52,741 bases of DNA from DATBRG01 sp036560445 (GTDB lineage: Bacteria; Pseudomonadota; Gammaproteobacteria; Burkholderiales; Methylophilaceae). A model generated the notes under the pieces. It was not told the DNA's origin. It did not search any database and worked only from the letters and a program-made list of their open reading frames with translations. Position 1 is the first letter of the stretch; each line of letters opens with the position of its first letter. Location: assembly GCA_036560445.1 (NCBI GenBank), contig DATBRG010000013.1:1-52741 (forward strand). The letters run 5' to 3'. The translations under genes and the position numbers were made by a program. Shown in pieces: positions 51,979-52,741 of the stretch.

Positions 51979-52741
51979 ATGCTGGAAACTGTAATCGATA
52001 CACGTGCTATTGAAAAAGGTAGCTGTCATACAAGCAGTGTTAATCGCTGGACTGTAGAGGAAATAGTGGCTCTATTCGAGTTGCCATTCAGTGATTTGAT
52101 TCATCGCGCGCAAACTGTACATCGTGAGAATTTTGATCCGAATGCCGTTCAGGTTAGCACCTTACTCTCTATCAAGACCGGTGGTTGTTCAGAAGATTGT
52201 GGCTATTGCCCACAAGCTGCGCGCTACCATACCGATGTCGAAGATCAGGATTTGATGCAACTGGAAGAGGTTGTCGCAGCGGCCAAGGCAGCCAAGGATA
52301 GTGGTGCCAGCCGCTTCTGTATGGGCGCCGCCTGGCGCGGCCCCAAACAACGTGACCTTGAGCCGGTGCTGAAGATGATTGCTGAAGTCAAGGCCATGGG
52401 GCTGGAGACCTGCGCAACGCTGGGTATGCTGAAAGATGGTCAAGCTGAGCAACTGAAACAAGCAGGCCTGGATTATTACAACCACAATCTGGATACTGCG
52501 CCAGAGTTTTATGGCGATGTGATCACCACACGCACCTATCAGGATCGCCTGGATACGCTGGACCGTGTACGCGACGCTGATATCAATGTCTGTTGCGGTG
52601 GCATCATCGGCATGGGTGAGTCTCGCAATCAGCGCGCTGGCCTGCTGGCACAGCTAGCGAATATGGAGCGCCCCCCCGAAAGTGTGCCTATCAATTTACT
52701 CACGCAAGTTGAGGGCACCCCGCTACATGGCGTAGATGAGC
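51979..52741 (+). CDS. bioB: biotin synthase, 3' end cut by window edge
   Basis: The first 254 residues of BioB are present. The radical SAM cluster motif is CSEDCGYC near residue 74, and later conserved segments include ARFCMGAAWRGP-like SRFCMGAAWRGP near residue 113, YYNHNLDT near residue 168, and GGIIGMGES near residue 212. BioB inserts sulfur into dethiobiotin. The start at 51979 follows GGGAGC; an in-frame ATG at 51967 overlaps that site. The C-terminus is outside the window. Confidence 0.97.
   Translation, partial: MLETVIDTRAIEKGSCHTSSVNRWTVEEIVALFELPFSDLIHRAQTVHRENFDPNAVQVSTLLSIKTGGCSEDCGYCPQAARYHTDVEDQDLMQLEEVVAAAKAAKDSGASRFCMGAAWRGPKQRDLEPVLKMIAEVKAMGLETCATLGMLKDGQAEQLKQAGLDYYNHNLDTAPEFYGDVITTRTYQDRLDTLDRVRDADINVCCGGIIGMGESRNQRAGLLAQLANMERPPESVPINLLTQVEGTPLHGVDE

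Overview
The window looks like chromosomal DNA of a betaproteobacterium, most probably a methylotroph of the family Methylophilaceae (Methylobacillus/Methylovorus type). The evidence is a complete mxaRSACKL-type block, otherwise known from methanol dehydrogenase clusters, together with the style of the housekeeping proteins and a moderately GC-rich composition. The family assignment is inferred from memory of these families; no search was run.

Layout. Positions 1-18290 are mostly core genes: a cut TPR/O-GlcNAc-transferase-like gene, ispB, rplU-rpmA-obgE-proB-purE-purK, rpsT, murJ-ribF-ileS-lspA, a molybdopterin oxidoreductase, msrB, a DUF4186 gene, and a protein acetyltransferase (Pat type) followed at once by a histone-deacetylase-family gene. 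Positions 18322-25719 hold an IclR regulator divergent from one tightly coupled operon: an FMN-binding (PNPOx-fold) protein, mxaR, S, A, C, K, L homologues and a DUF1097 membrane protein. The structural methanol dehydrogenase genes (mxaF, J, G, I) are absent from the window. A strong palindrome lies on the operon promoter. Next come a zinc alcohol dehydrogenase, a catalase, a short-Q-loop cytochrome bd oxidase (cydAB plus a 45-residue DUF2474 subunit), a DUF2946/outer-membrane/TlpA group, clpB behind a clear sigma-32 promoter, a lytic transglycosylase, a lipoprotein, and an AI-2E-type exporter fused to a cyclic-nucleotide-binding domain. From 44562 the order is conserved core again: envC-gpmI (minus strand), rhodanese-grxC-secB-SH3-gpsA, trmL, comF, a membrane protein and the first part of bioB.

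The least expected feature is a set of integron gene cassettes at two places (27080-28039 and 41896-42878) with no integrase in the window. Each cassette starts with a GTTRRRY-like core whose exact reverse complement opens the attC site at its own end, which is the signature of IntI-mobilised cassettes. Three attC sites of 58-60 bp are visible. At both places the first cassette sits directly behind an AT-rich perfect hairpin; at the first place, removing the cassette in silico rebuilds an attC-like cruciform. Cassette genes are an unknown 309-residue protein, an LprI-like secreted protein, a membrane-anchored unknown and possibly a VOC-family protein.

Other notable points are a low-GC mosaic tract inside ileS, a pseudogene fusing the two ends of an iron alcohol dehydrogenase, and a terminator embedded in the end of the convergent tlpA gene. 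Start codons were chosen by eye from Shine-Dalgarno spacing and family lengths.
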